Shown: positions 37,170 through 45,697, numbered from the stretch's first letter. The stretch is DNA of 64,000 nt from Roseitranquillus sediminis (GCF_016918935.1 NZ_JAFFOB010000012.1:107347-171346); one strand, 5' to 3'. Notes: a model not told the origin generated them from the sequence alone. Numbers and translations are program-made.

Positions 37170-38808
37170 CGGACTTCACCTCCGGGTAGAGCGCATCCTT
37201 GAACGGCTGCGCCCCTAGACGCCGGTAGGTCCGGATGAAGGTCTCGTCCCGGCTCGCCCGCAGCGCGAGATAGGCCTCGACCAGCCGCTCGACCGCCGGC
37301 ACGATCTCGTCCGCCGAAAAGCCGGGGCCGGCGCGCTCGCCGATGGCCGCCGTTTCGGTCCCGTCACCGCCCAGCGTCACCTGGTAGCTCTCCACCCCCG
37401 CCTTCTCGAGGCCGAGAATGCCGATGTGGCCGACATGGTGGTGGCCGCAGGCGTTGATGCAGCCCGAGATCTTGATCTTCAGCCCGCCGATGTCGCGCTG
37501 CCGCGCCATGTCCGCAAAGGCCTCCGCAATGCCCTTCGCGACCGGGATCGACCGCGCCGTCGCCAGCGCGCAGTAGTCCATGCCGGGGCACGAGATGATG
37601 TCGCTGATGAGCCCCGCATTCGGCGTGGCGAGCCCCACCCGCTCCAGTGCCGCATGGACGGCGGCCAGGTCGGCGCGGTGGACGTGCGGCAGGATCACGT
37701 TCTGCTCATGGCTGATCCGGAGCTCGTCGTGGCTGTAGCGCTCCGCGAGGTTGGCCAGCACCCGCATCTGCTCCGCCGTCGCGTCGCCCGGCGTCTCGCC
37801 GCGCGCCTTGAGCGACACCGTGACGATCGCATGATCGAGCCGCTTGTGCCGCGCGACGTTCGTGCGGAGGAACTGCGCCACCCCAGGCGACAGCACCGGC
37901 GGGACCGGCGCGTCTTTCCACTGAGGCTCGGTGAAGCTGGCCGCTATCTTGCGGATCAGGTCGTCGGGCGGGGTGAACAGCGTGCGCTGCGCCTGAAACG
38001 CCTCCTCAACCCACAGGCGCACCTGCTCCAGTCCGTGCTCGTGCAGCACGATCTTGAGCCGCGCCTTGTGCTTGTTGTCCCGTCGCCCACGCAGGTTGTA
38101 GACTTGCAGGATCGCCTCGAGATAGGGCAGCAGGTCCGCCTTGGGCAGAAACCGCCGGATCACCTGCGCTAGGATCGGCGTGCGCCCGAGGCCGCCGCCG
38201 ACGCTGACCTCGTAGCCAGGCTCGCCCGCGTCGTTCAACACCATCCTCAGCCCGATGTCGTGCGACTTCGTCACCGCCCGGTCGTTGGGCGAGCCCGAGA
38301 CGGCGATCTTGAACTTCCGCGGCAGGAACGCGAATTCCGGATGGTCGGTCGACCATTGCCGAACCAACTCTGCCGTCGGCCGCGGGTCCTCGATCTCGTC
38401 CGCCGCCGCGCCGGCGAAATGGTCCGCTGTCACGTTCCGCACGCAGTTGCCCGAGGTCTGGATCGCGTGCATCCCGACGTCGGCGAGCGCGCCCAGGATG
38501 TCCGGCACGTCCCTCAGCTTCGGCCAGTTGAACTGGATGTTCTGCCGGGTGGTGAAGTGGCCATAGCCCTTGTCCCAGCGCTCGGCGATCATCGCGAGCT
38601 GACGCATCTGCCGGCTAGAGAGCGTGCCGTAGGGAATCGCCACGCGCAGCATGTAGGCATGGAGCTGCAGGTAGAGACCGTTCTGCAGCCTCAGCGGCTT
38701 GAATTCGTCCTCGGTCAAGGAACCGTCGAGCCGCCGCGCCACCTGGCTGCGGAAGATCTCGACCCGCTCGCGCACGAAGGTGTCGTCGAAGTCGTCGTAC
38801 TGGTACAT
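37159..38808 (-). CDS. cysI: Sulfite reductase, siroheme/[4Fe-4S] hemoprotein subunit
   Basis: This enzyme reduces sulfite to sulfide with six electrons. The 549-residue chain has two ferredoxin-like half-domains (YGHFTTRQNIQFNWPKL, SGNCVRNVTADHFAG). The cluster and siroheme ligands are C407 and C413 (CPGMDYCALATARS) and C450 and C454 (GCINACGHHHVG). The closest family is ferredoxin-type nitrite/sulfite reductase; the operon with cysH and cobA argues for sulfite. The start at 38808 gives MYQYDDFD, as in relatives. It follows the DUF2849 gene by 2 bp. Confidence 0.94.
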   Translation of the reverse strand: MYQYDDFDDTFVRERVEIFRSQVARRLDGSLTEDEFKPLRLQNGLYLQLHAYMLRVAIPYGTLSSRQMRQLAMIAERWDKGYGHFTTRQNIQFNWPKLRDVPDILGALADVGMHAIQTSGNCVRNVTADHFAGAAADEIEDPRPTAELVRQWSTDHPEFAFLPRKFKIAVSGSPNDRAVTKSHDIGLRMVLNDAGEPGYEVSVGGGLGRTPILAQVIRRFLPKADLLPYLEAILQVYNLRGRRDNKHKARLKIVLHEHGLEQVRLWVEEAFQAQRTLFTPPDDLIRKIAASFTEPQWKDAPVPPVLSPGVAQFLRTNVARHKRLDHAIVTVSLKARGETPGDATAEQMRVLANLAERYSHDELRISHEQNVILPHVHRADLAAVHAALERVGLATPNAGLISDIISCPGMDYCALATARSIPVAKGIAEAFADMARQRDIGGLKIKISGCINACGHHHVGHIGILGLEKAGVESYQVTLGGDGTETAAIGERAGPGFSADEIVPAVERLVEAYLALRASRDETFIRTYRRLGAQPFKDALYPEVKSDAA

Positions 38809-38810
38809 CT

Positions 38811-39110
38811 TCAGCCCTGTGCCTGCTTTCCATGCGGATAGTTGGAAGGCCCGCGGGCGCGGAACGCCTCGCGGAAGTGGATCGGCCGGGCACCGTCCGG
38901 TCCCGGCTCGGCTTCGGCGAGGTAGGGACCGACGACCTGGTCGTACTGCTCCTCCGCCGCGCGGAGCAGCGTCTGCGCCTGCGCCTCCTCCGTCAGGAGC
39001 TCGGCGTCGCCATGCCTGAGGCTCCAGTCGCCGGCGGCAGTCAGGTAGACCACGTCGCCCGTCAGCAGGTCGTTGGCCGTCACGATTGAAGTCTTGAACT
39101 TCTTCGCCAT
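38811..39110 (-). CDS. DUF2849 family protein
   Basis: This 99-residue protein starts MAKKFKTSIVTANDLLTGDVVYL and has the LTEEAQAQTLLRAAEEQ segment of DUF2849. Such proteins are nearly always placed between cobA/cysG and cysI in alphaproteobacteria, suggesting a role in siroheme or sulfite reductase, but this has not been shown. Its ATG overlaps the cobA stop codon by 1 bp (TGATG). Confidence 0.88.
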   Translation of the reverse strand: MAKKFKTSIVTANDLLTGDVVYLTAAGDWSLRHGDAELLTEEAQAQTLLRAAEEQYDQVVGPYLAEAEPGPDGARPIHFREAFRARGPSNYPHGKQAQG

Positions 39111-39958
39111 CAGACTGCCTCCCTCTCCGGCACCCGCACCGCCACGTGCCGCGGCTCAATCCCCACCAGCAGGACGGCGGGTCCGTCGACCGCCTCGGCC
39201 TTCAGCGTCTTGGGCAGATCGATGAGGCGCGTTGCGATCACCCGCTCGCCCGGAAGCGAGGCATTCTCGACCACCGTCACGGGCAGGTCGGCGGGCGCGC
39301 CGTGCATCATCAGCCGCCCGCGGATGAAGGTCGCGGCGCGCTTGCCCATGTAGATAGCGGCAGCGGAACGGCCCCGCGCGAGTTCGCGCCATTCGTGCTC
39401 CGCATAGCCGTTGCAGTCGTGGCCGGTCATCAGCCACACCGAGTCGTTGCGCCCGCGCCGGGTCAGCCCGGTGCCGAGGCCCGCCGCCGCAGCCGAGGCC
39501 GCCGAGATCCCCGGCACGACCTGCCACGCCAGGCCCGCAGCCTCGACCGCCGCCACCTCCTCGTCGAGCCGCGCAAAAACCGTCGGATCGCCGCCCTTCA
39601 GCCGGACCACGTGCCGGCCCGCGAGCCCCCGCGCCACGATCAACGCGTTGATGTCCGCCTGCGACCACGACTCGTCGAAGCCGGTCTTGCCCGCCACCAC
39701 GACTTCCGCGCCGCCCGGCGCAAGGGCCAGGACCTCCGCGCCCACGAGGCGGTCGGCCACGATCACCTCGGCCGTCTCGATCAAGCGCGCGGCCTTCAAC
39801 GTCAGGAGCTCGACATTGCCCGGCCCTGCGCCCACGAAGGCCACGCGCCCGGGCTGGACGCGCGCCCGCTCGCCCCCCGGGGCTCTGCGACGGGCCAAGC
39901 CCGACAGCGCCGCGGCAGCCTTGCGCGAGATGCGGTAAAGAAACGGAGTGGCGGCCAT
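39110..39958 (-). CDS. cobA: Uroporphyrinogen-III C-methyltransferase
   Basis: SUMT makes precorrin-2, the precursor of siroheme for CysI and of B12 for Mcm, using SAM. The 282-residue protein lacks the N-terminal dehydrogenase/ferrochelatase domain of full CysG. Motifs are FVGAGPGNVELLTLKAARLI, VRLKGGDPTVFARLDEEV, PGISAASAAAAGLG and LMTGHD. A 40-residue basic N-terminus precedes the methylase fold. The start at 39958 was chosen because the frame upstream is low in family similarity. First gene of the cys operon. Confidence 0.92.
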   Translation of the reverse strand: MAATPFLYRISRKAAAALSGLARRRAPGGERARVQPGRVAFVGAGPGNVELLTLKAARLIETAEVIVADRLVGAEVLALAPGGAEVVVAGKTGFDESWSQADINALIVARGLAGRHVVRLKGGDPTVFARLDEEVAAVEAAGLAWQVVPGISAASAAAAGLGTGLTRRGRNDSVWLMTGHDCNGYAEHEWRELARGRSAAAIYMGKRAATFIRGRLMMHGAPADLPVTVVENASLPGERVIATRLIDLPKTLKAEAVDGPAVLLVGIEPRHVAVRVPEREAV

Positions 39959-39990
39959 GGCATCCTCGCTGGCATTACAGGGCCAAGGTA

Positions 39991-40001
39991 GAATACTGTT
40001 C
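39991..40001. promoter_or_regulatory. Candidate Lrp/AsnC-type operator in the cobA-lrp gap
   Basis: GAATACTGTTC is an 11-bp imperfect palindrome of the form GAANANTNTTC. It sits in the 134-bp divergent spacer between the cys operon and the Lrp/AsnC gene, close to the expected promoter of both. Confidence 0.35.
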
Positions 40002-40092
40002 CGGATGACCGCCATACATCGCCGCGAAAAAGGACTACGTCCCAAGTCCCGGCCAGTCATAGAGACGATGTCCCAAGGATGGAGGAGGCGAC

Positions 40093-40560
40093 ATGACAGA
40101 GTCGCGGATCGACGACACCGACCGCAGGATCCTGGCCGAACTGCAGCGTGACTCGACGCGCTCGCTCGACGATCTGGCCCGTCAGGTGGGCTCGTCCAAG
40201 ACCGTTGTCTGGAACCGGATCCGCAAGCTGCGCGAGTCGGGCGTCATCCGACAGCAATCGGCAATCCTCGACCCCGAGAAGCTCGGGTTTGAGAGCTGCT
40301 TCTTCGTGCTGGTGCGCACCGCGCAGCACGACGCGGAGTGGCTGCAGCGGTTTCTCGAGGCTGTGCAGCGGCGGCCCGAGGTGCTTGAGGCGCACCGGCT
40401 GGCGGGCGACATCGACTACATCCTCAAGGTGCGGGTCCCGAACGCCAAGGCCTACGATGCCTTCTACCGCGCCCTCATCGCCGACGTGTCGATCTACAAC
40501 GTCACCGCCCTGCTCTCGATGGAGTCGATCAAGGAGACCCTGGCTCTCCCGCTCGACTGA
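40093..40560 (+). CDS. Lrp/AsnC family transcriptional regulator
   Basis: The 155-residue protein has an N-terminal winged helix-turn-helix (DDTDRRILAELQRDSTRSL ... RQVGSSKTVVWNRIRKLRESGVI) and a C-terminal RAM ligand domain (SCFFVLVRTAQHDAEWLQRF ... VRVPNAKAYDAFYRAL). Such regulators form octamers and sense amino acids. Being divergent from cobA-cysI-cysH, it likely controls sulfur assimilation or itself; a sulfur amino acid is a possible effector. The start follows GGAGGAGG. Confidence 0.92.
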   Translation: MTESRIDDTDRRILAELQRDSTRSLDDLARQVGSSKTVVWNRIRKLRESGVIRQQSAILDPEKLGFESCFFVLVRTAQHDAEWLQRFLEAVQRRPEVLEAHRLAGDIDYILKVRVPNAKAYDAFYRALIADVSIYNVTALLSMESIKETLALPLD

Positions 40561-40581
40561 CCCGCCCGACCGGGCCGCATG

Positions 40582-42228
40582 TCAAAGCGGCGGGCGCTCC
40601 GCATGCACCCCAAGGTCGGCCTCCAGCGCCATCCCGAGGGTGCAGAGCCGGCCTTCGTCGAAAAGACGGCCCCAGAGCGAAATGCCGTGCGGCACGCGAA
40701 AGAGGCGCCCGTGGTCCGGCCCCTCGCCCAGCGTCATGCGCGCATCGGCGATCGACGGGTTCGCGCGGACCGGGCTGTCGACGAAGCCGGCGCGCAGATG
40801 CAGGCACGGATGGCCCGTAAAATTGCTTGCCACCATCATCGGCCCAATCCTCAGCGGCCCGATCACCGCGTCGACCTCGTGGAACAGCGCGTCGAGCGCC
40901 AGCATCACGCGGTAGCGCAACCGGTCCGACTGCACATGATCCACAGCGGAGAGAAAGCGCGCCTTCCGAAAGGTGTTGGGCCAGGCGGCCTTGTCCTGCC
41001 AGACCAGCTCGTCGTCCCGGCCGCTCAGGGTCAGATCCTCGAACGCGGCCGCCGCCTCGGCGAAGAGGATCGGCATCAGCGCGTCGTAAGGCAGGTCCGG
41101 CAGCGCCACCTCGACCAGCTCGACGTCGAGCCGACGCACCGCCTCCAACGCGGCGCGGTCGACCTCCGTCGCCGCCTCGTCCTCAAAGACGTACGGAAAG
41201 TAGCCGACGCGCATCCCGCGCGGCGTCGCGCTCGCGTCGAAGCCGAAGGCGGCGTCGATCGAGCTCCGGTCGCCCGGATCTGGTCCGTTCAACGCCTGGA
41301 GCACCAGCGCGCAATCTTCGACGCCGCGGCACATCGGCCCGATCTTGTCGAGCGACCAGCAGAGCGCCATCGCGCCCGAACGCCCGACGCGACCGAAGGT
41401 CGGCCGCAGCCCGGTGGAACCGCAGCGCTGCGACGGCGAGGTGATGGAGCCCATCGTTTCGGTCCCGATCGCGAAGCCGCAGAGACCCGCCGCGACCGCC
41501 GCCGCGGAACCTGCGCTCGACCCGCTCGAGCCCTCCTCCGTGTTCCACGGGTTCCGCGTGCGGCCGCCGAACCAGATGTCGCCGTAGGCGAGCGCCCCGA
41601 GCGTCGTCTTGCCGATCAGCACCGCGCCCGCCTCCCGCAGCCGCGCCACCACGTGCGCTTCGCGATCGGCCACGCGCTCGCGGTAGGGCATCGCGCCCCA
41701 GGTGGTCGGAATGCCGGCGGTGTCCAGCAGGTCCTTGGCGCCGTAGGGAACACCATGCAAGGGGCCGAGCCAGCGACCCTGCGCCAGAGCCGCGTCAGCC
41801 TCCTCGGCCTCGCGCAGGGCACGCTCGGCGGTGACGGTGACGAAACATTCCAGCCTCGGCGCAAGGCGCTCGATGCGCTCCAGGTAGATCTCGGTCAGCC
41901 GGCGACTTCTCAGCACTCCCCCGCGAAGCCAGCCCGCCAGGCGAGGCAACGGCGCGAACGCGACATCGGCGGGGTCGTCCGGCAGCGGCCCCGGATCACG
42001 CGTGATGCCGTGCAGACCATGATCCGTCGGCATGCTGAAACCGGGCGGCCGCGGATCGAAGCGCAGCGCCGTCGGCAGGTCATTCGGAAATACGCTATGC
42101 CTGCGCAGCCGCGCCAGCTCGATTTGCCCCTCCAGGTTGTCGAGCATCTGCGCACGCTCCGCTGGCGTGTACTCCACGCCCATGAGCCGCTCGGCCGCCG
42201 CCAGGTATTCTTCGGTGATCTGCGTCAT
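40582..42228 (-). CDS. Amidase signature family enzyme
   Basis: The 548-residue hydrolase has the Lys of the Ser-cisSer-Lys triad in VPYGAKDLLDTAG (K165) and the Gly/Ser signature EEGSSGSSAGSAAAVAAG (about 231-249) with the nucleophilic Ser. An N-terminal extension of about 85 residues precedes the catalytic core, and the protein is longer than GatA. No gatC or gatB is adjacent, so a catabolic amidase is more likely than the tRNA amidotransferase. The substrate is unknown. It lies downstream of the Fo operon in the same direction, separated by that operon's terminator. Confidence 0.87.
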   Translation of the reverse strand: MTQITEEYLAAAERLMGVEYTPAERAQMLDNLEGQIELARLRRHSVFPNDLPTALRFDPRPPGFSMPTDHGLHGITRDPGPLPDDPADVAFAPLPRLAGWLRGGVLRSRRLTEIYLERIERLAPRLECFVTVTAERALREAEEADAALAQGRWLGPLHGVPYGAKDLLDTAGIPTTWGAMPYRERVADREAHVVARLREAGAVLIGKTTLGALAYGDIWFGGRTRNPWNTEEGSSGSSAGSAAAVAAGLCGFAIGTETMGSITSPSQRCGSTGLRPTFGRVGRSGAMALCWSLDKIGPMCRGVEDCALVLQALNGPDPGDRSSIDAAFGFDASATPRGMRVGYFPYVFEDEAATEVDRAALEAVRRLDVELVEVALPDLPYDALMPILFAEAAAAFEDLTLSGRDDELVWQDKAAWPNTFRKARFLSAVDHVQSDRLRYRVMLALDALFHEVDAVIGPLRIGPMMVASNFTGHPCLHLRAGFVDSPVRANPSIADARMTLGEGPDHGRLFRVPHGISLWGRLFDEGRLCTLGMALEADLGVHAERPPL

Positions 42229-42288
42229 GAGGCCTCCCTCACCCGGAAAGTCGCAGGCGCGGAGACATCATGGAAGCCGGGAAAAGCT

Positions 42289-42315
42289 GGACCGGCACCG
42301 CGGTGGCGCCGGTCC
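42289..42315 (-). terminator. Terminator of the ATP synthase Fo operon
   Basis: GGACCGGC pairs perfectly with GCCGGTCC, with an internal CCGCGG palindrome in the loop. On the minus strand the hairpin starts 10 bp after the atpF stop and is followed by AGCTTTTCC. Confidence 0.65.
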
Positions 42316-42324
42316 GCAACAGGG

Positions 42325-42882
42325 TCAGTTGAGCCGGCTGGACACCGTGCCGATCGACTCGTCGATCATGCGCCGGGCCTCGGCGTCGCCGGTCTGGCGC
42401 GCCAGCACGTCGGCTGCCGCGGCCACCGCCACCTGGATGGCCCGATCCCGGACTTCGCGCACCGCGGCGGTACGTGCCGACTCGATCTGCTCTTCTGCGC
42501 CGCGCAGGCGCCGCTCGATCGTGGAGCCCAGCTCCTCCTTCGCACGCTCGGCGGCGACCTGCGCCTCCTCGCGAGCCTGCTTGACGATCCGGTCAGCCTG
42601 CTCCTGCACCTCGCCCTGCTTGCGCTCATAAGAGGCGAGCAACGTCTGGGCTTCCTCACGCAGCGCACGCGCCTCGTCGAGGTCGGAGCGGATGCTGTCG
42701 GATCGCTTGTCCAGCATGTCCATCAGCCGGCGCGGAACCTTGAAGTAGACGAGAATGCCGACGAAGAGCAGGAACGCCAGTAGGACCACGAAGTCGGTGT
42801 TGGCGAGCGAGAAGAACGGTCCCGTCGCCGCTGCCGCCGGACCCGCGACGAGCGCCGCAGCCACGATGATCAGGCGCTTCAT
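42325..42882 (-). CDS. atpF: ATP synthase Fo subunit b
   Basis: Subunit b is the peripheral stator stalk that holds F1 against Fo. The 185-residue protein has an N-terminal signal-like stretch, a membrane segment ([20 protein letters not shown]) followed by [21 protein letters not shown], and a long charged coiled coil. It pairs with the b' subunit encoded just upstream; their frames overlap by 4 bp. Last gene of atpI-B-E-F'-F. Confidence 0.95.
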   Translation of the reverse strand: MKRLIIVAAALVAGPAAAATGPFFSLANTDFVVLLAFLLFVGILVYFKVPRRLMDMLDKRSDSIRSDLDEARALREEAQTLLASYERKQGEVQEQADRIVKQAREEAQVAAERAKEELGSTIERRLRGAEEQIESARTAAVREVRDRAIQVAVAAAADVLARQTGDAEARRMIDESIGTVSSRLN

Positions 42883-43514
42883 ACCCGTACTCCCCGCATC
42901 CGTTCAGAGACGGCCGACTCGAGGTCGGCATCCTCCGGATTCCCGCCCAGAACTCGAACGATCTCCTCGGCCGCTTCGCGGGCGACCTGCTCGACGCTGG
43001 CGGCCGCCTCGTCGCGAATGGCCGCGATCTCCTTCTCGCTTTCCGCTGTGCGGGCGGCGATATCGGCGTCCGCCTTGGCGATCGCCTTGTCGAGGTCGCG
43101 CTGGACCTCAGCGCGCCCTTCGGCGGCGATGCGCTGCGACTCGGCGCGGGCATCGGCAAGCGCCTTGTCGTAGGCCTTCTCCGCCTCGTCGGCTTTCTGC
43201 CGTAAGTCTTCGGCGGCGGCGATGTCGTTGGTGATCGTCCCCTGCCGCTCGGCCAGCACCGCGCCGATGCGCGGCAGAGCGACGCGGCTCAGCAGATAGT
43301 AGATCGCCGCAAGCGTCACCACGAGCCAGAAGATCTGGTTCGGGAATGTCTCGAAGTTAAGCTGCGGCATGCCCGGCGCCTCGGCATGGTCGTCCACCAG
43401 GACGACGGCCTCGCCGCCCTCGGTGACGCCGATCGCGGCGCCATCCTCGGTCACGATGAGGGCGTCGAGATCCGGCTGCCCCTCGACCTGCGCCAGAACG
43501 ATGTCCTTGGCCAT
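42879..43514 (-). CDS. atpG: ATP synthase Fo subunit b'
   Basis: This is the second stator subunit, found in photosynthetic and alphaproteobacterial lineages. The 211-residue protein has an N-terminal acidic extension of about 50 residues ([20 protein letters not shown] is its start), one membrane segment ([33 protein letters not shown] has the family pattern), then a coiled coil. The extension is longer than in most homologues. The symbols atpF2 and atpX are also used. Overlaps atpF by 4 bp. Confidence 0.93.
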   Translation of the reverse strand: MAKDIVLAQVEGQPDLDALIVTEDGAAIGVTEGGEAVVLVDDHAEAPGMPQLNFETFPNQIFWLVVTLAAIYYLLSRVALPRIGAVLAERQGTITNDIAAAEDLRQKADEAEKAYDKALADARAESQRIAAEGRAEVQRDLDKAIAKADADIAARTAESEKEIAAIRDEAAASVEQVAREAAEEIVRVLGGNPEDADLESAVSERMRGVRV

Positions 43515-43581
43515 GTACGACCCTTTCGCTGGTCCTTGCCCGACGGCGGCGGACGCGTGGTCCGCCGCGTCAGCGGATGCC

Positions 43582-43818
43582 TCAGACGGCGAACATCAGC
43601 AGCAGGGCGACCAGGAACGAGAAGATGCCCAGCGCTTCGGCGAAGGCGATGCCGATGAAGAGCGTCGCCGTCTGCGCCGCGGCGGCCGACGGGTTACGCA
43701 GCGCGCCCGACAGGAAGTTGCCGGCGACGTGGCCCACACCGATGGCGGCCGCGCCCGAACCGATGGCGGCCAGACCGGCACCGATGAATTGACCCATGTT
43801 TGCGATATCGCCTTCCAT
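43582..43818 (-). CDS. atpE: ATP synthase Fo subunit c
   Basis: Subunit c forms the rotor ring. The 78-residue protein has two membrane helices with the [24 protein letters not shown] polar-loop region. The ion-binding Glu is in [21 protein letters not shown] (E61). The single carboxylate and lack of polar co-ligands indicate a proton-driven enzyme. The ATG is preceded by GGAGAGACAG. It lies between atpB and atpG. Confidence 0.96.
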   Translation of the reverse strand: MEGDIANMGQFIGAGLAAIGSGAAAIGVGHVAGNFLSGALRNPSAAAAQTATLFIGIAFAEALGIFSFLVALLLMFAV

Positions 43819-43868
43819 GTCCTGTCTCTCCTTGGATGAAAGCTGTGTGTTGAGTGATCCCGACCCGC

Positions 43869-44642
43869 TCAGTGGTGCGGATGCAGCGCGTCCTTGAGGT
43901 AGACGCAGGTCAGGATCGTGAAGACGTAGGCCTGGATGAAGGCGACCAGCACCTCCAGCCCGTAGACGGCCGTGATGGCTAGGATCGACAGCGGCGCAAT
44001 GACCGCCGAAATCGCAAAGCCGGCGAACACCTTGATGACCGCGTGGCCCGCCATGAGGTTGCCGGCAAGTCGGATCGAGTGGCTGACCGGGCGCACGAAG
44101 TACGAGATCAGCTCGATGATCGCCAGAACCGGCCTGAGCGCGAGCGGCGCCGACGAGACCCAGAAGAGCCCGAGAAACGCCGATCCGTTCTTGACGAAGC
44201 CGATTACCGTCACGGTGATGAAGACCGCCAGCGCCAGCACCGCCGTCACGGCGATATGGCTCGTGGTGGTGAACGCCATCGGCAGCAATCCGAGGAAGTT
44301 TGCGAACACGATGAACATGAAGAGCGTCATGATGTAGGGGAAGTACTTCAGCCCCTCGCGGCCCGTCACGTCTTCCACCATCTTGTAGACGAAGCCGTAG
44401 GCGAGTTCCGCCACCGACTGCGTGCGCGTCGGCACGATCGCGCGCCCGCGGGTGCCGAGCACCAGGAGCGCGAAGATGCAGAGCACCGTGATCGCCATCC
44501 AGAGCGTCACGTTGGTCAGCGTGTACCAGGCGACCTCGCCCTCGCCAAAGAGCGGCGTGACGATGAACTGATCCATCGGGTGGATGTTGCTGCCCGGCCC
44601 TGCCGCCTCGGCCCCGTGATCGACTGCTGTGTCAACCGCCAT
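43869..44642 (-). CDS. atpB: ATP synthase Fo subunit a
   Basis: Subunit a forms the proton half-channels next to the c ring. The 257-residue protein has about five to six membrane segments. The essential Arg lies in the penultimate helix ([21 protein letters not shown]), and the preceding region reads [17 protein letters not shown]. It overlaps atpI by 11 bp, consistent with translational coupling. Confidence 0.96.
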   Translation of the reverse strand: MAVDTAVDHGAEAAGPGSNIHPMDQFIVTPLFGEGEVAWYTLTNVTLWMAITVLCIFALLVLGTRGRAIVPTRTQSVAELAYGFVYKMVEDVTGREGLKYFPYIMTLFMFIVFANFLGLLPMAFTTTSHIAVTAVLALAVFITVTVIGFVKNGSAFLGLFWVSSAPLALRPVLAIIELISYFVRPVSHSIRLAGNLMAGHAVIKVFAGFAISAVIAPLSILAITAVYGLEVLVAFIQAYVFTILTCVYLKDALHPHH

Positions 44643-44949
44643 TTCCGCGCCCTTCGTCCTCGACCGTGACTTCCTTCGCCGTGCGCAGCATGACCTTCAC
44701 GCCTGCGGCGAAGCCCGCCAGTATGAACAGCACCAGGAACAGAGGCATCGTGCCGAAGAGCACGTCCAGCCCGTACCCGATGCCGAAGCCGATCGCGAGA
44801 CCGGCCACAAGCTCGATCACCATGCGCCAGGCAAGGTTCGCCCGCGAATAGTGCTCATCGGCACGAGGCTTGGGCTCGAGCTTCTTCCGGGCCGCCGCGA
44901 TCCGCTCGTCGAGCTTCCGCGGGTCGGTATTCTCCGGATCCTCGGCCAA
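44632..44949 (-). CDS. atpI: ATP synthase accessory protein AtpI
   Basis: AtpI helps assemble the c ring. The 105-residue protein has a charged N-terminus ([20 protein letters not shown]) and two membrane segments ([20 protein letters not shown] and [20 protein letters not shown]), with a charged tail. The most plausible start is TTG at 44949, because GGAGGGG lies 6 nt upstream. Starting at the upstream ATG would add 28 residues without family similarity and run through the promoter. First gene of the Fo operon. Confidence 0.9.
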   Translation of the reverse strand: MAEDPENTDPRKLDERIAAARKKLEPKPRADEHYSRANLAWRMVIELVAGLAIGFGIGYGLDVLFGTMPLFLVLFILAGFAAGVKVMLRTAKEVTVEDEGRGNGG

Positions 44950-44974
44950 TTCAGCCCCTCCGACGTTGGCGCGG

Positions 44975-45003
44975 ACCCTAGGCAGGGGGCGCGGCAGTGT
45001 CAA
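44975..45003 (-). promoter_or_regulatory. Promoter of the ATP synthase Fo operon
   Basis: On the minus strand, a perfect TTGACA is separated by 17 bp from TAGGGT. The predicted transcript start lies about 20 nt before the atpI TTG codon and its ribosome site. Confidence 0.7.
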
Positions 45004-45093
45004 CAAGCGGACGGGCCCCATCAAGTATTTCATTCTTATGGACCTTTTGCGGACACGCGGTGCGATGTCGGCGCAACGCGCCGTGCAGGATGT

Positions 45094-45109
45094 TCAACCG
45101 TCCGGTTGA
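45094..45109. promoter_or_regulatory. Probable ArsR operator
   Basis: TCAACCG-TC-CGGTTGA is a perfect 7-bp inverted repeat with a 2-nt spacer. It lies 31 bp upstream of the ArsR start, as expected for autoregulation by a dimeric winged-helix repressor. Confidence 0.6.
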
Positions 45110-45140
45110 CGATCCCCGGCGCCTGTGCCACCGCCGACCG

Positions 45141-45584
45141 ATGCCGGACCCGCTCGACACCGTCTTCGCAGCCCTCGCCGATCCGACCCGTCGGCGGATC
45201 CTGACGATGCTGCTCGAAGACGACATGGCGGTGAGCGACGTGGCCGAGCCATTCGCGATCTCGCTCGCGGCGGTCAGCAAGCACCTCGCCATCCTGGCCC
45301 GCGCCGGCCTTATCGTGCAGGAACGGCGCGGGAGGATGACGTGGTGCAAGCTGGAGCCTCACGCGCTGAAGGGCGCGTCGGTCTGGATGCAGGGATTCGG
45401 GATGTTCGAACCCGTCAACCTCGACGAGTTTGAACGCTTTCTCGTGGGTGAGCGGCTCGCCTCAGAGGACGAACGAGACGATCGCCACGACGATGACGAC
45501 CAGCCCGACGATATAGATGATGTTGTTCACGAAACTTCTCCTCCTGAACCTTGCGCGGCTTCCGCCGTTACGCGACGAAGCTGA
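45141..45584 (+). CDS. ArsR family transcriptional regulator
   Basis: The 147-residue protein opens MPDPLDTVFAALADPTRRRI, and its winged helix continues AVSDVAEPFAISLAAVSKHLAILARAGLIVQERRGRMTWCKL, typical of the metal-independent ArsR group that accompanies SRPBCC genes. Residues 1-110 are conventional. The last 38 residues are an odd Asp/His-rich tail (DERDDRHDDDDQPDDIDDVV) that is encoded exactly antisense to two membrane microproteins, so it may be a by-product of overlap. No SRPBCC partner gene follows. An upstream ATG (45090) would place the operator in the coding region. Confidence 0.88.
   Translation: MPDPLDTVFAALADPTRRRILTMLLEDDMAVSDVAEPFAISLAAVSKHLAILARAGLIVQERRGRMTWCKLEPHALKGASVWMQGFGMFEPVNLDEFERFLVGERLASEDERDDRHDDDDQPDDIDDVVHETSPPEPCAASAVTRRS
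45462..45530 (-). CDS. Membrane microprotein 2 (22 residues)
   Basis: A GTG-started frame with AGGAGGAG 6-7 nt upstream encodes one hydrophobic helix beginning MNNIIYIVGLVVIVV and ending in SFVL. It is a near copy of the microprotein encoded 38 bp upstream on the same strand. It overlaps the 3' end of the ArsR gene on the other strand. Single-helix proteins of this size often regulate membrane complexes; the role here is unknown. Confidence 0.7.
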   Translation of the reverse strand: MNNIIYIVGLVVIVVAIVSFVL

Positions 45585-45636
45585 TGATGGCCAGGATGAT
45601 GACGACCAGACCGACGATGTAGATGATAGCGTTCAT
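45568..45636 (-). CDS. Membrane microprotein 1 (22 residues)
   Basis: An ATG-started frame with GAGGGGCGAG just upstream encodes one hydrophobic helix beginning MNAIIYIVGLVVIIL and ending in SFVA. Sixteen of 22 residues match microprotein 2, so the pair arose by tandem duplication. It is the first gene behind an exact GGAAC-N16-CGTT element, suggesting induction under general stress. It resembles short proteins I recall from other Rhodobacteraceae that carry no functional assignment. Confidence 0.72.
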   Translation of the reverse strand: MNAIIYIVGLVVIILAIISFVA

Positions 45637-45672
45637 CTCGCCCCTCGTTTTGTTGCTGTAGTTCTCGCGACT

Positions 45673-45697
45673 AACGGGCGCGACCGCTGCAAGTTCC
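45673..45697 (-). promoter_or_regulatory. EcfG-type stress promoter of the microprotein pair
   Basis: On the minus strand GGAAC is followed by 16 nt and CGTT, an exact match to the alphaproteobacterial general-stress sigma EcfG consensus. The -10 element ends 36 nt before the microprotein 1 start codon. Confidence 0.6.
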
